In this document: positions 61,862 to 64,000 of the stretch, piece by piece
How positions within the stretch are numbered: position 1 is the stretch's first letter
Layout of the letters: the number at the start of each line of letters is the position of its first letter
Assembly: GCF_006538885.1 (NCBI RefSeq)
Contig: NZ_BJLY01000001.1
Coordinates: forward strand, 372,001-436,000
DNA length: 64,000 bases
Source of the DNA: Gluconobacter roseus NBRC 3990
GTDB lineage: Bacteria > Pseudomonadota > Alphaproteobacteria > Acetobacterales > Acetobacteraceae
Reading direction: 5' to 3'
The notes under the pieces: generated by a model
Databases searched by the model: none
What the model saw: the letters and a program-made list of their open reading frames with translations, nothing else
Told to the model about the DNA's origin: nothing
Made by a program: the position numbers and the translations under genes

Positions 61862-63373
61862 ATGTCCCCTCAGGAGACACGGCAGTGGCGCCCGCTGCTG
61901 CACTACGCCCCGGCCCGGAACTGGATGAATGATCCGAACGGGCCGATCCTGATCAACGGGGTGTATCACCTCTTTTACCAGCACAATCCGGTTGAGCCTG
62001 TCATGGGCTATATTTCCTGGGGGCATGCCACCAGCCGCGACCTGCTGCACTGGGAAGAGCAGCCGATTGCCCTGCCGTCCACGCCGCAGGAGCAGATCTA
62101 TTCGGGTACGGTGATTTATGACCGTGACAATCGCAGCGGGTTGGGCACGCTGGAAAAGCCGCCGCTTCTGGCGCTTTATACCAGCGTGTTCCGGGACATG
62201 CCCGGGGTGCAGGAAGACGGGACACAGGCGGTTTCGGTGGCTTTCAGTCTGGATGGTGGGGCGAACTGGGTCCGCTATGGGCATAACCCGGTTCTGACGC
62301 TTGATCCGGCCTCGCAGAATTTCCGTGACCCGGCGCTGTGCTGGTACGAAGAGGGTGGATACTGGGTGCTGACGGCGGTTGAAGCCGAGCAGCAGGTGGT
62401 CAAGCTTTTCCGCTCCACTGATTTCCTGAACTGGGAGTTCCTGAGCGATTTCCGTCCGCCCGGCTATCATACGCCGGATATGCTCTGGGAAGTGCCGGTT
62501 CTGGTGCGTCTGCCTATTGAGGGTAAGGGCGGGCGTACCGGTTGGGTGATGATCGTCAGTGTCAATCCTGGAGGCCTGACGGGCGGATCGGGCACGTTCT
62601 ATTACGTGGGTGACTTTGACGGTACGGTCTTCACGCCTGCTCACCAGCCAGCGGCGACGGATGATCCCTGGCAGTATCGCTGGATGGATTACGGGCCGGA
62701 CAATTATGCGATCGTCTGCTTTGCGGGTACGCCCCAGCCGCTCAGCATCGGCTGGATGGGAAACTGGAACTACGCCAACCACGTGCCGACGTCGCCCTGG
62801 CGCGGACAGATGACCCTGCCGGCACATCTGTCTCTGGCCCGGCAGTCGGATGGCACGCTGGTCGTGAGACAGCAGCCGATCAGTCTGGGTACTCCGGAAG
62901 AAGTCTTTGCGGCAGGTGAAATCCGTCCCGAGGCGGGGAAACCCTGGGTTCTGCCTGATGGTGTCATGGGCTGTACGGCTTTCGCAAATGCCGTTCTCGA
63001 CCTGCAACTGGTCATTGAGCCAGGGACGGATGTGGCGGTCCTGACTGTCGCGGCAACCGGGGACGGCCGGTTTGGTACGGAAATTCTTTACGATCCGGGG
63101 CGGCAGGAACTGGTCGTGGATCGTAGTCGTTCCGGCGTTCCGGTGCCTGACGAAACCTTTACGACGCGGCATGTCGCACCCCTTTCAATGGTGGAGGACC
63201 GGGTGCGTCTGCGGGTGATCGTGGATCGGAGTTCCGTCGAAGTTTTTGCCAGTGATGGCCTTGTGAGGATGACGGAGGTCATCTTTCCGCCGTCCCATGC
63301 CACGACCGTGACGCTGGGCTGCTACGCAGGCAGCGCATGTTTCAAAGGTGTGAAAGCGCAATGGTTCCGATGA
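61862..63373 (+). CDS. Glycoside hydrolase family 32 beta-fructosidase (sucrose/levan hydrolase)
   Basis: A 503-residue GH32 enzyme. The nucleophile lies in YAPARNWMNDPNGPIL (Asp24). NFRDPALCWYEEGG supplies the transition-state Asp156, and MLWEVPVLVRLP the acid-base Glu210. The N-terminal five-bladed propeller runs to about 330, and the C-terminal beta-sandwich (about 350-503) ends with RVIVDRSSVEVFASDGLVRM. No signal peptide, so a cytosolic sucrose or fructan hydrolase. It lies between tolB and pal, behind a terminator. Start ATG 61862 after AGGAG. Confidence 0.94.
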   Translation: MSPQETRQWRPLLHYAPARNWMNDPNGPILINGVYHLFYQHNPVEPVMGYISWGHATSRDLLHWEEQPIALPSTPQEQIYSGTVIYDRDNRSGLGTLEKPPLLALYTSVFRDMPGVQEDGTQAVSVAFSLDGGANWVRYGHNPVLTLDPASQNFRDPALCWYEEGGYWVLTAVEAEQQVVKLFRSTDFLNWEFLSDFRPPGYHTPDMLWEVPVLVRLPIEGKGGRTGWVMIVSVNPGGLTGGSGTFYYVGDFDGTVFTPAHQPAATDDPWQYRWMDYGPDNYAIVCFAGTPQPLSIGWMGNWNYANHVPTSPWRGQMTLPAHLSLARQSDGTLVVRQQPISLGTPEEVFAAGEIRPEAGKPWVLPDGVMGCTAFANAVLDLQLVIEPGTDVAVLTVAATGDGRFGTEILYDPGRQELVVDRSRSGVPVPDETFTTRHVAPLSMVEDRVRLRVIVDRSSVEVFASDGLVRMTEVIFPPSHATTVTLGCYAGSACFKGVKAQWFR

Positions 63374-63659
63374 TATGGCAGAATTCTGCCACATTCGTCA
63401 GGACAGCTGTGACATTTATGCCGAAATTTCTGGTTCCGAATCTGAATCGAACTTTCCGTGCCTGAGCGGCGTTAACACGACACTTGACCCATGATTTGAG
63501 TCATGAGTATGGGCGCTTATGGCCACTGTTTTTCAGGGGATGCACCGCAGGATCGCAACCGATTCCTGAGTGTTCCGATCTGAAGGGGAGTGGTCCGGAA
63601 TAACGCGGCATTTTCCGCATTCGGTTCCAGTTGTGGGGCCGTTCTCAGGATTGAGACAC

Positions 63660-64000
63660 ATGAAGTTCAAGGTATTTGGCGCGCTCGGTCTGGCGCTTGT
63701 TCTCGCAGCCTGTTCCAACGGCAACACCAACAAGGGTGACAGCAACGGCGCAGGCGCCGTCGCTCAGGAAGCTGGCCCGACGCCCGGCAGCGAAGCCGAT
63801 CTGGTCGCCAATGTCGGTGACCGCGTCTTCTACGAGCTGAACCAGTCCCAGCTCACTGAAGAAGCCCGCGCAACGCTGGACAAGCAGGTTGCATGGCTCG
63901 CCAAGTACCCGCAGGTCAGCATCCAGGTTGCTGGCAACTGCGATGACCGCGGCACGGAAGAGTACAATATTGCTCTCGGCCAGCGTCGTGCAAACGCAGC
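63660..64000 (+). CDS. pal: Peptidoglycan-associated lipoprotein Pal, truncated by window edge
   Basis: The first 113 residues of Pal. LGLALVLAAC is a lipoprotein signal with the lipidated Cys18 (residues 15-18, LAAC). A Gly/Asn/Ser-rich linker leads to the OmpA-like domain: DRVFYELNQSQLTEEARATL, and the peptidoglycan-binding VAGNCDDRGTEEYNIALGQR. It is the outer-membrane end of the Tol-Pal bridge. It has its own 287-base leader after the GH32 gene, implying an independent promoter. Confidence 0.97.
   Translation, partial: MKFKVFGALGLALVLAACSNGNTNKGDSNGAGAVAQEAGPTPGSEADLVANVGDRVFYELNQSQLTEEARATLDKQVAWLAKYPQVSIQVAGNCDDRGTEEYNIALGQRRANA

Noticed and set aside
60368-63172. Long minus-strand frame opposite tolB and GH32
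   Set aside because: Spans two unrelated plus-strand genes and an intergenic terminator, so it cannot be a real gene.
63484-63513. Possible sigma-70 promoter ahead of pal (TTGACC and TATGGG)
   Set aside because: The minus-10 match is poor, so it was not called; a CATGA/TCATG inverted repeat overlaps it.

Overview
The window reads as chromosomal DNA of an acetic acid bacterium (Acetobacteraceae, Alphaproteobacteria), most likely Gluconobacter or a close relative. The evidence is the GC-rich coding, a C4-type 5-aminolevulinate synthase, a fused ispDF, a ccm cytochrome c maturation operon, a SAM-II riboswitch before metZ, the ruvCAB-ybgC-tolQRAB-pal order, a type II NADH dehydrogenase-like protein and a Hint-domain surface protein. 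The genus is inferred; no 16S or other marker is present.

Layout. 0-7 kb: a His-rich CDF metal transporter (cut by the left edge), DJ-1/PfpI protein, UPF0114 membrane protein, FAD oxidoreductase, MFS transporter, a degenerate EAL-domain protein, a small YidB-like protein and a pirin. 7-14 kb: a LysR regulator coupled to hemA, a convergent Hint-domain protein, then HisE-like protein-cvpA-purF. 14-22 kb, all on the minus strand: bacteriophytochrome histidine kinase, S10 carboxypeptidase, fumC, EamA transporter and an outer-membrane barrel. 21.9-27.3 kb: ccmCDEFGHI plus a zinc-ribbon membrane protein, without ccmAB. 27.5-33.4 kb: EVE protein, secreted His-rich protein, EcsC, MAPEG, aat, two paralogous secreted proteins, a Gly/Pro-rich protein and Bcp. 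33.5-42.5 kb: an overlapping set of a YhdP/AsmA-like giant, rarA, an RluA-family synthase, AsmA and ATP12. 42.7-51.6 kb: small membrane protein, LprI-like protein, ispDF, apaG, metZ with its SAM-II riboswitch, tRNA-Gly(CCC), a secreted protein, a 2OG dioxygenase, NDH-2, argJ and a parvulin. 51.9-64 kb, all on the plus strand: secA, yebC, ruvCAB, ybgC, tolQRA-tolB, a GH32 beta-fructosidase and the start of pal.

Much of the window is translationally coupled (ATGA, GTGA or TTGA overlaps). The coupled groups are: envelope integrity (Tol-Pal, AsmA-like proteins, parvulin, SecA); heme and cytochrome c supply (hemA, ccm), which feeds the periplasmic dehydrogenases that acetic acid bacteria rely on; DNA repair (ruvCAB, rarA); and biosynthesis (purF, argJ, metZ, ispDF).

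I saw no insertion sequence, prophage, CRISPR array or defence island. The points most worth a second look are the SAM-II riboswitch with an adjacent hairpin before metZ, a glycosidase inserted between tolB and pal behind a terminator, a Tat-type signal on TolB, a HisE-like protein that has lost its metal ligands, an EAL protein that has lost its active site, a TTG-started bacteriophytochrome, and several unannotated-size membrane proteins.
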